NCBI RefSeq assembly: GCF_963664135.1
Contig: NZ_OY760905.1
Location: 682,001 to 746,000, forward strand
Source: an uncultured Acetobacterium sp.
GTDB taxonomy: Bacteria > Bacillota > Clostridia > Eubacteriales > Eubacteriaceae
Length of the DNA stretch: 64,000 nt
Direction: 5' to 3'
The position numbers and the translations under genes were made by a program. Shown here in pieces: positions 32,465-40,756 of the stretch. Below the pieces are notes generated by a model. The model was not told the DNA's origin. It was given only the letters and a program-made list of their open reading frames with translations, and ran no database searches. Every line of letters begins with the position of its first letter. Within the stretch, counting starts at the first letter, position 1.

Positions 32465-32545
32465 ATGATTACAGCAGTTAATAATCAAACTAATTTATAT
32501 TTTAAATTCCTGAATTTAAATTTTTCAGAGGTATATCATGGATAA
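32465..32545 (+). CDS. 26-codon leader ORF overlapping the RsmH-like start
   Basis: ATG 32465 follows a strong CGCGGAGGAAATA site and encodes MITAVNNQTNLYFKFLNLNF plus SEVYHG, ending in TAA at 32543-32545. It overlaps the start of the methyltransferase (ATG 32538) by 8 bases in another frame, and the downstream gene's AGAGGT site lies inside it. This arrangement predicts translational coupling. Seen directly; whether the peptide itself has a role is unknown. Confidence 0.55.
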   Translation: MITAVNNQTNLYFKFLNLNFSEVYHG

Positions 32546-33587
32546 TCAAGAACAAAAACATCAGCGTCGTCCGCGATATAAAGGTACCCACCCAAAAGCG
32601 TATAAAGATAAATATAAGGAATTACAACCCGATAAATACGCCGATACGGTTGAAAAAGTCATTCAAAAGGGTAGTACCCCGGCCGGGATGCATCGCTCCA
32701 TTTGTGTGGATGAAATCCTGGAATTCTTACAAATCACACCTGGACAAACAGGATTAGATGCTACTCTGGGTTTTGGCGGTCATACCCTAGCGATGCTTAA
32801 ATGCTTAGATTCTGAGGGACACCTGTATGCAATGGATGTGGATTCGATTGAATTGCCCCGCACCAAAAAGCGCCTGGAAAACTTAGGTTATGGTTCCGAA
32901 ATTTTAACGATCCGGCATCTCAATTTTTCGGAGATTGATCAAATTTCCTTGGAATCCGGACCTTTAGATTTTGTTTTGGCCGATTTGGGGGTCTCATCGA
33001 TGCAAATAGATAATCCCGATCGCGGCTTTTCATTTAAGTTTGAAGGACCCTTGGATCTGCGGCTCAATCCAGAAAAAGGCATTTCGGCCGCCGAACGATT
33101 AAAAACCATTTCTGTGGATGAATTGGAAGGCATGTTCATTGAAAATGCCGATGAGCCCAACGCCAGAGCAATTGCTGAGGCGATTATTTCCCAAAGAAAT
33201 ATGGGTATCGAGATCTCAACAACCACCCAACTCCAGGAAATTATCAAAGAAGCTTTGAAGTTTATTCCCGGCAGTAATAGCAAAGATGCCATTAAAAAAT
33301 CCTGTCAGCGCTGCTTTCAGGCATTGCGAATTGATGTCAATGATGAATTTGAAGTATTGTATGAATTTCTGGAAAAGCTACCTGCCGTCCTGGCACCAGG
33401 TGGCCGGGTGGCTATTCTTTCTTTTCATTCCGGTGAAGATCGCCTGGTTAAAAAATCATTTAAACACTTTTTCCGTGAAGGGGTTTATCGTGAAGTCGCT
33501 GACGGTCCGATCCGGCCATCAGCAGAAGAATGCAATACCAATGGTCGGGCCCGTTCTGCTAAGTTCCGGTGGGCAATCAAAGCATAA
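32538..33587 (+). CDS. RsmH/MraW-family rRNA methyltransferase, outside a dcw cluster
   Basis: SAM-dependent methyltransferase of 349 residues related to RsmH, which N4-methylates C1402 of 16S rRNA. Motifs: HRSICVDEILEFL, the SAM loop GLDATLGFGGHTLAML, LADLGVSSMQIDNPDRGFSF, GPLDLRLN, the RCFQALRIDVNDE segment and LSFHSGEDRLVK. A basic N-terminal extension of about 50 residues (QEQKHQRRPRYKGTHPKAYK) is not in standard RsmH (about 310 residues). Canonical rsmH sits with ftsL/pbp/mraY; here no division gene is nearby. It may be a second, specialised paralogue. Preceded by the overlapping leader ORF; followed by a strong terminator. Confidence 0.85.
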   Translation: MDNQEQKHQRRPRYKGTHPKAYKDKYKELQPDKYADTVEKVIQKGSTPAGMHRSICVDEILEFLQITPGQTGLDATLGFGGHTLAMLKCLDSEGHLYAMDVDSIELPRTKKRLENLGYGSEILTIRHLNFSEIDQISLESGPLDFVLADLGVSSMQIDNPDRGFSFKFEGPLDLRLNPEKGISAAERLKTISVDELEGMFIENADEPNARAIAEAIISQRNMGIEISTTTQLQEIIKEALKFIPGSNSKDAIKKSCQRCFQALRIDVNDEFEVLYEFLEKLPAVLAPGGRVAILSFHSGEDRLVKKSFKHFFREGVYREVADGPIRPSAEECNTNGRARSAKFRWAIKA

Positions 33588-33627
33588 TTCATCGTTCTGT
33601 TTCTTTATTTTCCCGAAATTTCATCAA

Positions 33628-33676
33628 AACCAGACAGTTAGTCGATCATCCTGATTATAACTGTCTGGTTTTTTTA
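33628..33676 (+). terminator. Terminator after the RsmH-like gene
   Basis: AACCAGACAGTTA pairs with TAACTGTCTGGTT and seven Ts follow. Confidence 0.9.
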
Positions 33677-33798
33677 TTTAATCACCAATTGAGCGTCGTG
33701 ATTAGATAAACTGATTGCTGTGTGAACTACCTTTACCCTTTTCAACACCAATTTATCAATGATATGGTTTTCAGAAATAAAAAAATCGTTATTAAATA

Positions 33799-33828
33799 TT
33801 GACCTTTTTACTGTATATTATGTATAAT
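33799..33828 (+). promoter_or_regulatory. Promoter of the marR-efflux operon
   Basis: TTGACC (33799-33804), 18-base spacer, TATAAT (33823-33828), directly abutting the palindrome at 33829. Confidence 0.75.
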
Positions 33829-33842
33829 TGTAGCATGCTACA
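33829..33842. promoter_or_regulatory. MarR operator
   Basis: TGTAGCATGCTACA is a perfect 14-bp palindrome starting right after the -10 box, where a bound repressor would block initiation. It is 18 bases before the MarR start codon. Confidence 0.65.
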
Positions 33843-33860
33843 TATTCTGCGAGGTTAACT

Positions 33861-34286
33861 ATGTGTCCAAGTGATGATATCGGATTTCTTTTAAAATTGA
33901 TTAATGAATGTATCGAAAAGAACGCCAACCAAGCCCTTAAACCTTTTGATTTGACCTTATCTCAGGCTCGGATTCTTTTTTATCTCCATGATCATCAAGA
34001 TGCTACCACCTCTCAGAAAGATCTTGAAGAATTTTTTGAAGTGTCCCACCCCACAATCATCGGCATCTTAAACCGATTAGAGGGAAAGGGCTTTATTCGC
34101 AGTGAACATTGCTCAAAAGATAAGCGGGTTAAAAGCATTTTTCTCACTGATAAAGGTGGCAAGGTCTTTTGCTCAATGGATCATTTCCGAAAAAACAATG
34201 AAGCAAATATGCTGCAGGATTTGACAGACAAGCAAATCAAAGAATTAAAATCATTGCTAAAAATTGTCTACAAAAATATTCAATAA
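33861..34286 (+). CDS. MarR family regulator of the efflux operon
   Basis: Winged-helix repressor of 141 residues. FDLTLSQARILFYLHDHQD, the recognition helix region FFEVSHPTIIGILNRLEGKGFI and the wing SEHCSKDKRVKSIFLTDKGG match MarR. GAGGTT precedes ATG 33861. It overlaps no gene but lies 19 bases ahead of the efflux pump start, so both share one transcript. The palindrome at 33829 is its likely binding site, giving autorepression relieved by a small aromatic ligand or drug. Confidence 0.9.
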   Translation: MCPSDDIGFLLKLINECIEKNANQALKPFDLTLSQARILFYLHDHQDATTSQKDLEEFFEVSHPTIIGILNRLEGKGFIRSEHCSKDKRVKSIFLTDKGGKVFCSMDHFRKNNEANMLQDLTDKQIKELKSLLKIVYKNIQ

Positions 34287-34305
34287 ACCTAAAGGAGGGA
34301 CATTG

Positions 34306-35544
34306 ATGACTCAATCGAACCAAACTAACCAGGAAACTGGCAGCAAGCAAAAATATCTGGGCCATAAAGGGTTGATCGCCTTTTTGGCGCTGATGAATAT
34401 GTTTATTCCGCTTTCCACTGACATGTATCTGCCGGCTCTGCCGAGTATGAATTCTTATTTTGGCAGCAGTTCTGCTGTTACAAACTTAACTTTAAGCGCT
34501 TTTTTCCTATTCTATGCCCTGGGAATTTTATTGTGGGGGCCACTTAGCGATAAGTATGGCCGTAAACCGATTCTTTTATTGGGTAGTATTCTGTATGCGG
34601 CCAGCAGTGTTGCTTGTGCCCTTTCGGTTAATATTTATTTTCTGATCGCTGCCAGAATCCTCCAGGGTATTGGTGCCGGCGGAATAACGTCCGTTTCTCT
34701 GGCGATTGTCAAAGACTCCTACTCCGGTAAAAAACGGGAATCGATTTTAGCTATTTGTCAGTCCATTTCTGGCCTTGCACCGATGATCGCTCCCATTGTT
34801 GGTGCTTTGATTCTAACCTTTTCCGATTGGCGAGGCTCTTTCTGGGCGCTGGCGCTTGTCAGCCTTGTCAATCTGGGTTTCACAGTCTTATTCCAGGAGA
34901 CCTTAAATAATGAAGAGCGATACGAAGGAACTTTGTTTGGCTCGCTGGGACGTCTGGTCGTTGTCAGTAAAAATAAAAGCTTTATTGTCCCGGCCTTGAT
35001 CTTTTCACTAAGTATGTTGCCATTTATGGGTTATATTGCTGTTTCATCCTATATTTATGTGGATTACTTTGGTCTCAATGCCCAGGTTTACAGCTATTTC
35101 TTTGCGGCCAACGCCTTACTGTCCATCGCCGGTCCGTTTATCTATGTCAAATTTTTGAGTAATATGGATAAAAAACTATTTGCTTCATTGATTTTAGCCG
35201 TTTCAACCTTGAGTGGTGTTTTAGTCATGACGCTGGGAACCTTAACGCCAGTGTTCTTCTGGCTTTCATTCCTGATCATGTCATTATCCGGGGCCGTGAT
35301 GCGCCCCTTTAGTTCCAATCTGCTGTTGGATCAACAAGAAAGCGATATCGGTTCGGCCTCGTCTGTCATTGGGACCTTATTCACTGTCTTGGGAAGTGTG
35401 GGGATGGCTCTGGCGTCGATTCCATGGGGAAACATTGTCTTTGGTCTGGGCGTTCTGATCACCGTCTTCTCGCTGCTGGCACTGCTGTCATGGAATGTGT
35501 TTATGAAATCAAAAATCCCCTGTGTGGGCGTAAAAAATATCTGA
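34306..35544 (+). CDS. Bcr/CflA-family multidrug MFS efflux transporter
   Basis: Inner-membrane drug:proton antiporter of 412 residues with 12 helices. The start of the transmembrane core (LMNMFIPLSTDMYLPALPSM) carries the STDMYLPALP signature of the Bcr/CflA group. GPLSDKYGRKPILLLG is the A-motif between helices 2 and 3, and RILQGIGAGGITSVSLAIV is the region of the drug-antiporter motif. ATG 34306 follows AAAGGAGG; an in-frame start at 34264 would overlap marR. Bicyclomycin, chloramphenicol or fluoroquinolones are typical substrates of relatives; the actual one is unknown. Confidence 0.9.
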   Translation: MTQSNQTNQETGSKQKYLGHKGLIAFLALMNMFIPLSTDMYLPALPSMNSYFGSSSAVTNLTLSAFFLFYALGILLWGPLSDKYGRKPILLLGSILYAASSVACALSVNIYFLIAARILQGIGAGGITSVSLAIVKDSYSGKKRESILAICQSISGLAPMIAPIVGALILTFSDWRGSFWALALVSLVNLGFTVLFQETLNNEERYEGTLFGSLGRLVVVSKNKSFIVPALIFSLSMLPFMGYIAVSSYIYVDYFGLNAQVYSYFFAANALLSIAGPFIYVKFLSNMDKKLFASLILAVSTLSGVLVMTLGTLTPVFFWLSFLIMSLSGAVMRPFSSNLLLDQQESDIGSASSVIGTLFTVLGSVGMALASIPWGNIVFGLGVLITVFSLLALLSWNVFMKSKIPCVGVKNI

Positions 35545-35572
35545 TTAATTAGTTTTTGTTTTTAAATAACGC

Positions 35573-35614
35573 AAAAGACCTTGTCCGACGAGCAGTCAGA
35601 CAAGGTCTTTTATT
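35573..35614. terminator. Bidirectional terminator between efflux gene and ftsH
   Basis: AAAGACCTTGTC pairs with GACAAGGTCTTT, with A and T tracts on either side. Confidence 0.85.
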
Positions 35615-35629
35615 AATTATTTTATTACT

Positions 35630-37441
35630 CTATACGGCCATGAAAATTGATTCAAATTCTGGACCTTCAACTTTTTCCTTCTCCAGCAAAACTTCACCTA
35701 ACTTGTGCAGTTTGCTGACATTCTCCTTAAGGATTGCCAAAGTTCTCTGATAAGCATGATCAATAATCTGTTTAACCTCATCATCGATAATATTTGCAAC
35801 TTCATTGCTGTAATTTTGATTTCCATTATCACTGCCATCATTTTCATTGCCAAAGATCATATTGGTTAATTGATTACTCATGCCGTATTTTGTCACCATA
35901 TTTCGAGCGATCTGATTGACCCGTTTTAAGTCACTTGAAGCGCCGGTGCTGACTTCGTTCAAAACAATTTCTTCAGCCGCCCGACCGCCTAAAGCAATAA
36001 TGATTTCTTCGATCAATTGAGACTTGGTATGATAACTCTGATCTTCGGTTGGTCTGCTGGCAGTATAACCGCCCGCCATCCCTGAGGGAATTATCGAGAC
36101 TCGATCGACATTTCGACTTGACGAAACAAGTTTAATTGCAATAGCGTGACCCGCCTCATGATAAGCAGTTACCTTTTTATCTTGGTCACTCATCACATGG
36201 CTTTTTCTCTCCGGCCCCATCATGACTTTGAATGCCGCCTCTTTGATGACTTCATTATTAATAACTTTCTTATGTTCTCGAGCCGTTAATAATGCCGACT
36301 CATTGAGCAGGTTTTCGAGATCAGCACCAGAAAATCCCGGTGTGATTCGTGCCAGTTCATCCAATTTAACATCATCGGCAAATGGTTTCCCTTTGGCATG
36401 AACATTTAGTATCTGTTCTCTGCCTCTGATATCCGGCAAGCCAACAATCACGCGTCGATCAAAGCGTCCCGGTCGCAAAAGTGCCGGATCGAGTACATCC
36501 GGACGATTGGTAGCAGCCAGAATAATGACCCCTTCATTGATGCCAAAACCATCCATCTCTACCAGTAATTGATTTAAGGTCTGCTCCCGCTCGTCATTTC
36601 CACCGCCCATATTGGCGCCCCGTTGACGGCCAACTGCATCGATCTCATCAATAAAGACAATACACGGTGCCTGCTTCTTGGCCTGTTCAAAAAGATCCCG
36701 GACTCGCGATGCACCAACCCCGACAAATATTTCGACAAAGTCTGAACCACTGATACTAAAAAAGGGTACACCAGCCTCGCCGGATACGGCTTTTGCCAAA
36801 AGTGTTTTGCCGGTGCCCGGTGGTCCAATCAGGAGAACCCCTTTGGGTATTCTGGCTCCAAGTTCCACAAATCGATCTGGCGCTTTAAGAAACTCGACAA
36901 TTTCTTCCAACTCTTCTTTTACTTCATCGGCGCCGGCAACATCGGCAAAGCTGACTGTTTTCTGGTCATCAACCGATAATTTTGCCCGACTCTTACCCAT
37001 TGCCGTGGCACGATTTCCGCCTAAATTGCCACCTTGCTGACGTTGACTGGCAGCAAACCAAGTACCCAATAGGATGATAAAACCAATCGACAGTACGATT
37101 GGATACCACCAGGGCATTGTCCATGGTTGGGTAATGCTGTAGGTTTGAATAAGCTGATTATCCAATGCCTGGGTAAAGCGATCCGATGCTGAAGTAATAT
37201 CCGGCGGGACCGTTACCTCATAGCTGGTTATTTCACTGTTTTCAGCCAAAGCCGCGCTGAGTTGAACTGCTGCAATATCCCCCTGTAAGACAATGCTATT
37301 GACATTACCTGCCTGAATTTCTGTTAACAGCTTGGAATAATCCATATTTTGAGGACTGTTTTTCATAGAACTGAAGGCAATCAATCCCGCAATGGCGATA
37401 AAAACAATCAGAAAGATGCCCTGTCTTTTTAGATACTTCAA
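35630..37441 (-). CDS. ftsH: ATP-dependent zinc metalloprotease FtsH
   Basis: Membrane-bound AAA+ protease of 603 residues that degrades misfolded membrane proteins and short-lived regulators as a hexamer. One helix at residues 7-26, an extracytoplasmic domain to about 110, a second helix (about 116-134), then the AAA module: Walker [20 protein letters not shown] near residue 204, Walker [12 protein letters not shown], and second-region-of-homology [20 protein letters not shown]. The protease zinc site is [10 protein letters not shown] near residue 428. The length is close to family norm. No gene is coupled to it. The window may hold one of two or more ftsH copies of the organism; this cannot be judged here. 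Confidence 0.96.
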   Translation of the reverse strand: MKYLKRQGIFLIVFIAIAGLIAFSSMKNSPQNMDYSKLLTEIQAGNVNSIVLQGDIAAVQLSAALAENSEITSYEVTVPPDITSASDRFTQALDNQLIQTYSITQPWTMPWWYPIVLSIGFIILLGTWFAASQRQQGGNLGGNRATAMGKSRAKLSVDDQKTVSFADVAGADEVKEELEEIVEFLKAPDRFVELGARIPKGVLLIGPPGTGKTLLAKAVSGEAGVPFFSISGSDFVEIFVGVGASRVRDLFEQAKKQAPCIVFIDEIDAVGRQRGANMGGGNDEREQTLNQLLVEMDGFGINEGVIILAATNRPDVLDPALLRPGRFDRRVIVGLPDIRGREQILNVHAKGKPFADDVKLDELARITPGFSGADLENLLNESALLTAREHKKVINNEVIKEAAFKVMMGPERKSHVMSDQDKKVTAYHEAGHAIAIKLVSSSRNVDRVSIIPSGMAGGYTASRPTEDQSYHTKSQLIEEIIIALGGRAAEEIVLNEVSTGASSDLKRVNQIARNMVTKYGMSNQLTNMIFGNENDGSDNGNQNYSNEVANIIDDEVKQIIDHAYQRTLAILKENVSKLHKLGEVLLEKEKVEGPEFESIFMAV

Positions 37442-37669
37442 AGTTCAACCTCCATTAAATTAACTGTCCCAGACGAATTTTTGCTGACCGAATTGCTTAA
37501 TTTTTTTTCGCTACTTTTTTTTGACTTCACTCTCACTTGACCTGCTTTCTTGTGTTCCGCATTTTTTAAACGAATGTTCATTTAATTATTCTTTAAGAAA
37601 TAGCGTGATTGTTTTTATACTCACAGTTTGTAAAACAATCACGCATTAATTTTACTTTTTTTAAGTTTA

Positions 37670-38233
37670 TTAGGTTAATAAGGTTTCTTGTATCATGCCG
37701 ATCATTTCATTAAGCAGTTCAGCTCTTTCGGCTTTTGTTTTGCTGCTGCTCACGGCAATTGATTTTACTGGGTGGACAATCATCGCAAGGACATTTTCAT
37801 GATGATAGTCTTTGATGATTTCCCGTTGTTTAAGATCTGTGATCATCATCTTGATCTTAAAAAAACCTTCAATTTCTGAACAACCGCCCACTAAGGAAGG
37901 GGAATTTGAAAACTGATCAATAAAACTGAAAATTTCCTGGTTTTCTTGAATATAATCATAATAACTCCGAATTAATGCTTCAATGAGTTGCCTTTCGTCC
38001 ATGCCATAATGAACTCTACTTAACACAAAATGACAGATTTCTTCGGAATACTCCCGATAAATAACCTGCAGCATAATTTCTTTGCTGTCAAAATAAGTAT
38101 AAACTGTTGCCGGAGAAACGCCAGCCATTTTGGCAATTTTAGAAATCGACGTTCCGTGAAACCCTTCCGCTAATGTCAGTTTGATGACCGCTTCTTTGAT
38201 GCTCTTTTCCTTTTCGTCGTCTCTTTTTCTCAT
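37670..38233 (-). CDS. TetR family regulator, autoregulated
   Basis: Repressor of 187 residues. The helix-turn-helix ISKIAKMAGVSPATVYTYFD near residue 30 is textbook TetR; the ligand domain is unassigned. ATG 38233 follows GAGGTGATG. A palindromic operator lies exactly in the spacer of its promoter (38256-38284), which predicts tight autorepression. No target gene is adjacent in the same direction, so other targets must lie elsewhere or the ABC-F/GNAT genes upstream could be involved. Confidence 0.87.
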   Translation of the reverse strand: MRKRDDEKEKSIKEAVIKLTLAEGFHGTSISKIAKMAGVSPATVYTYFDSKEIMLQVIYREYSEEICHFVLSRVHYGMDERQLIEALIRSYYDYIQENQEIFSFIDQFSNSPSLVGGCSEIEGFFKIKMMITDLKQREIIKDYHHENVLAMIVHPVKSIAVSSSKTKAERAELLNEMIGMIQETLLT

Positions 38234-38255
38234 GCATCACCTCTAACTTTATTTA

Positions 38256-38284
38256 ATAGTAAATGACCGTTCGGTTATTGTCAA
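38256..38284 (-). promoter_or_regulatory. Promoter with built-in TetR operator
   Basis: On the minus strand TTGACA (38279-38284), a 17-base spacer and TACTAT (38256-38261). The spacer contains ATAACCG-AA-CGGTCAT, a palindrome with one mismatch (38263-38278) whose core ACCGNNCGGT recalls common TetR/AcrR operators. Confidence 0.7.
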
Positions 38285-38439
38285 TCTACTTCACTGGATA
38301 TCTGTCAAATTTAATTATCTCTTAAACTTAAAATTACAAAGCATCTGGATGCCTTTATTCATTTAATAAATTAAACATCAATGAATAGTTATTAAAAATC
38401 ATGTTACGGTCATGAGCAGGATATCCCATTCTCTTAAAG

Positions 38440-38943
38440 TTATTTAAACGCTAATATCATATCGTGCCAGATGGCACCTCCATGAACTGAGTTGGAGATG
38501 CCTTTGTCAACAAAACCAAATTTCTTGTAATAATGGATTCGTTCGTTCTTACAGGTCAGTACCAAGCCTTGACGGCATGTATCTTTTGATACCTTAATAA
38601 AGTGATTCATCAATTGAGCGGCAATCCCATGATTACGGTATTCGGAAATGACATCGAGTCCGAAGATCGTCTGATAGTCACCATCTGAAACATGTAACTT
38701 GGCATCTTCAAATAACTTGTCATCGATAACAGTTCCATTGATAACACAACCGTTAATAAATCCAATGATCTGACCATCTATTTCAGCCACAAAAAAGCAT
38801 TCCGGAAAGGTCTGAATACGCTGCTCCAGCGAATTTCTGCTGGCAGCTTCCGCCTCGGGAAAACATCGTTTTTCGACCTGTTCAACTGAATCTAAATCAT
38901 TGAGCAAGACCGGTCTGATGTTTATGTCTATTTTTGTATGCAT
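38440..38943 (-). CDS. GNAT family N-acetyltransferase
   Basis: Acetyl-CoA-dependent acetyltransferase of 167 residues. The acyl-CoA loop is LDVISEYRNHGIAAQLMNHFI (Q/RxxGxG/A motif A) near residue 105; IGFINGCVIN and YYKKFGFVDKGISNS are motifs D and B. The whole resembles the arylalkylamine/RimI-like group that also includes antibiotic modifiers. GGAGGG precedes ATG 38943. The ABC-F gene lies 50 bases upstream on the same strand, so the two may be co-transcribed. Substrate unknown. Confidence 0.82.
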   Translation of the reverse strand: MHTKIDINIRPVLLNDLDSVEQVEKRCFPEAEAASRNSLEQRIQTFPECFFVAEIDGQIIGFINGCVINGTVIDDKLFEDAKLHVSDGDYQTIFGLDVISEYRNHGIAAQLMNHFIKVSKDTCRQGLVLTCKNERIHYYKKFGFVDKGISNSVHGGAIWHDMILAFK

Positions 38944-38995
38944 TTTATTCCCTCCACAAAAGTTCTATTTCGGTTTGTTTTAAATTATATTTGAA

Positions 38996-40552
38996 TCAAA
39001 ATACTTTGGTAGTCCACTGAGAGCAATCCCAAACTTCATTGACGAAGCTTTCATAGAATTCCGGTTCATGGCAGACCATCAGAATCCCGCCGTTATAGGC
39101 GGTTAATGCACGCTGAAGCTCTGCTTTGGCGTCCACATCCAGATGGTTGGTGGGCTCATCGAGAACCAGAATATTGGTTTCACGGTTGATCAATTTGCAT
39201 AACCGCACCTTAGCCTGTTCCCCGCCACTTAAAACCCTGACCATACTCTCAATATGCTTTCGGGTCAGTCCGCAATGAGCCAGCGCCGAGCGCACCTCAT
39301 TTTGATTGAGCGATGGGAATTCTTCCCATACTTCTTCAATGCAACTGGTGCGGATATCCTGATCCATTTCCTGTTCATAATAGCCGATCTGCAGTTTTTC
39401 GCCCTGCTCAACAGAGCCGGCGACTGGCGGAATCAGTCCCAGAATACTTTTTAAAAGAGTTGTTTTACCAATGCCGTTGGTTCCCTTTAAAACAATTTTC
39501 TGTTTTCGCTCCATCACTAAATTTAGCGGCTTCGATAGTGGTTCATCATAACCGATGACCAGATCCTGGGTTTCAAAAACCCGGCGACCGGTGGCCCCTG
39601 CTTCCTTAAAATTAAATTTTGGTTTGGGCTTCTCAGATGCCAGTTCGAGGATGTCCATTTTGTCCAGTTTTTTCTGCCGGGACATGGCCATATTCCGGGT
39701 GGCGACCCGCGCCTTGTTGCGAGCCACAAAATCTTTTAAATCAGCAATTTCATTTTGCTGTTTATTGTAGGCAGCCTGTTCCTGGACTTTTTTTGCTTCC
39801 AGTACTTCCTGGAATTTTGCATAATCCCCGACATAACGGGTCAGTTTCTGGTTATCCATATGATAAATAAGATTAATGACTGAATTAACAAAGGGCAGAT
39901 CATGAGAAATCAGAATGAAGGCATTTTCATAGTCGTTGAGATAGCGCCTTAACCAGTCAATATGCTGTTCATCCAGATAGTTGGTGGGCTCATCCAAGAG
40001 CAGGATATCGGGTTTTTCCAGCAGCAATTTCCCTAACAGTACCTTAGTTCGTTGGCCACCGCTGAGCTCGGTGATATCTTTATCCATGCCGATGTCGTTG
40101 AGACCTAATGCGTTTCCCACCTCATCCACCTTTGAATCAACCAGATAGAAATCATGAAACTCCAATAATTCCTGGAGATCGCCTACTTCTTCTAGGCTCT
40201 TTTCCATTTCTTCGGGGCTGTCCTCCGCCATTTTTTCATAAAGAAAGCCAATCCGACTTTCAATATCCAGTAGAAAGTCGAAGGCCGATGTCAGCACATC
40301 CCTAACGGTCATTCCCGGCTGTAAAACGGCATGCTGATCAAGGTAGCCGATACGGACATTTTTGGCCCATTCCACCTTACCCTCATCCGGCATCAGCTTG
40401 CCGGTAACAATATTCATGAAGGTTGACTTACCTTCTCCATTTGGTCCAATTAAACCGATATGCTCTCCCTTTAACAACCGGAACGATACCTGATTATAGA
40501 TCGCCCGATCACCAAAACCATGAGAAAGATTTTCGACATTTAAAATACTCAT
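38996..40552 (-). CDS. ABC-F family ATPase
   Basis: Soluble protein of 518 residues with two ABC domains and no membrane helices, the ABC-F layout of ribosome-associated ATPases (EttA, YbiT, VmlR and so on). First Walker A GPNGEGKSTFMNIVTGKL near residue 33, first signature LSGGQRTKVLLGKLLLEKP, first Walker B ILLLDEPTNYLD; second Walker A GTNGIGKTTLLKSILG, signature LSGGEQAKVRLCKLI, Walker B ILVLDEPTNHLD. The linker between them (about 240-325, charged, KKVQEQAAYNKQQNEIADLK) reaches the ribosomal P-site region in relatives. It could be housekeeping (YbiT-like) or a ribosome-protecting resistance factor; the upstream leader hairpin mildly favours regulated expression. Confidence 0.9.
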   Translation of the reverse strand: MSILNVENLSHGFGDRAIYNQVSFRLLKGEHIGLIGPNGEGKSTFMNIVTGKLMPDEGKVEWAKNVRIGYLDQHAVLQPGMTVRDVLTSAFDFLLDIESRIGFLYEKMAEDSPEEMEKSLEEVGDLQELLEFHDFYLVDSKVDEVGNALGLNDIGMDKDITELSGGQRTKVLLGKLLLEKPDILLLDEPTNYLDEQHIDWLRRYLNDYENAFILISHDLPFVNSVINLIYHMDNQKLTRYVGDYAKFQEVLEAKKVQEQAAYNKQQNEIADLKDFVARNKARVATRNMAMSRQKKLDKMDILELASEKPKPKFNFKEAGATGRRVFETQDLVIGYDEPLSKPLNLVMERKQKIVLKGTNGIGKTTLLKSILGLIPPVAGSVEQGEKLQIGYYEQEMDQDIRTSCIEEVWEEFPSLNQNEVRSALAHCGLTRKHIESMVRVLSGGEQAKVRLCKLINRETNILVLDEPTNHLDVDAKAELQRALTAYNGGILMVCHEPEFYESFVNEVWDCSQWTTKVF

Positions 40553-40584
40553 TTATTCTCCATTTCAAATTTTTTCCAATTAAA

Positions 40585-40621
40585 AACACTTCCAGATTGG
40601 TGTTACTGATCAGGAAGTGTT
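40585..40621 (-). terminator. Hairpin terminator in the ABC-F leader
   Basis: AACACTTCC (40585-40593) pairs with GGAAGTGTT (40613-40621); on the minus strand TTTTTAATT follows. It lies between the extended -10 box at 40655 and the ABC-F start, so it may act as an attenuator as well as end the MFS operon. A near copy is at 43678-43716. Confidence 0.65.
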
Positions 40622-40654
40622 TTTTATACGATATCCAATGACTTTAACTTTACT

Positions 40655-40663
40655 ATTATAGCA
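40655..40663 (-). promoter_or_regulatory. Extended -10 promoter of the ABC-F gene
   Basis: On the minus strand TGCTATAAT (TGn plus perfect -10). A weak TGGAAC is at -35 distance. Predicted leader is about 100 nt. Confidence 0.55.
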
Positions 40664-40756
40664 TAATCTTCTTTATTGTTCCATAGTTTATAGGTCAGTT
40701 CTAGTCAATGAAAACGAATTATCTAGTACCTTTGATATGGTACAGGATGGCTACCG

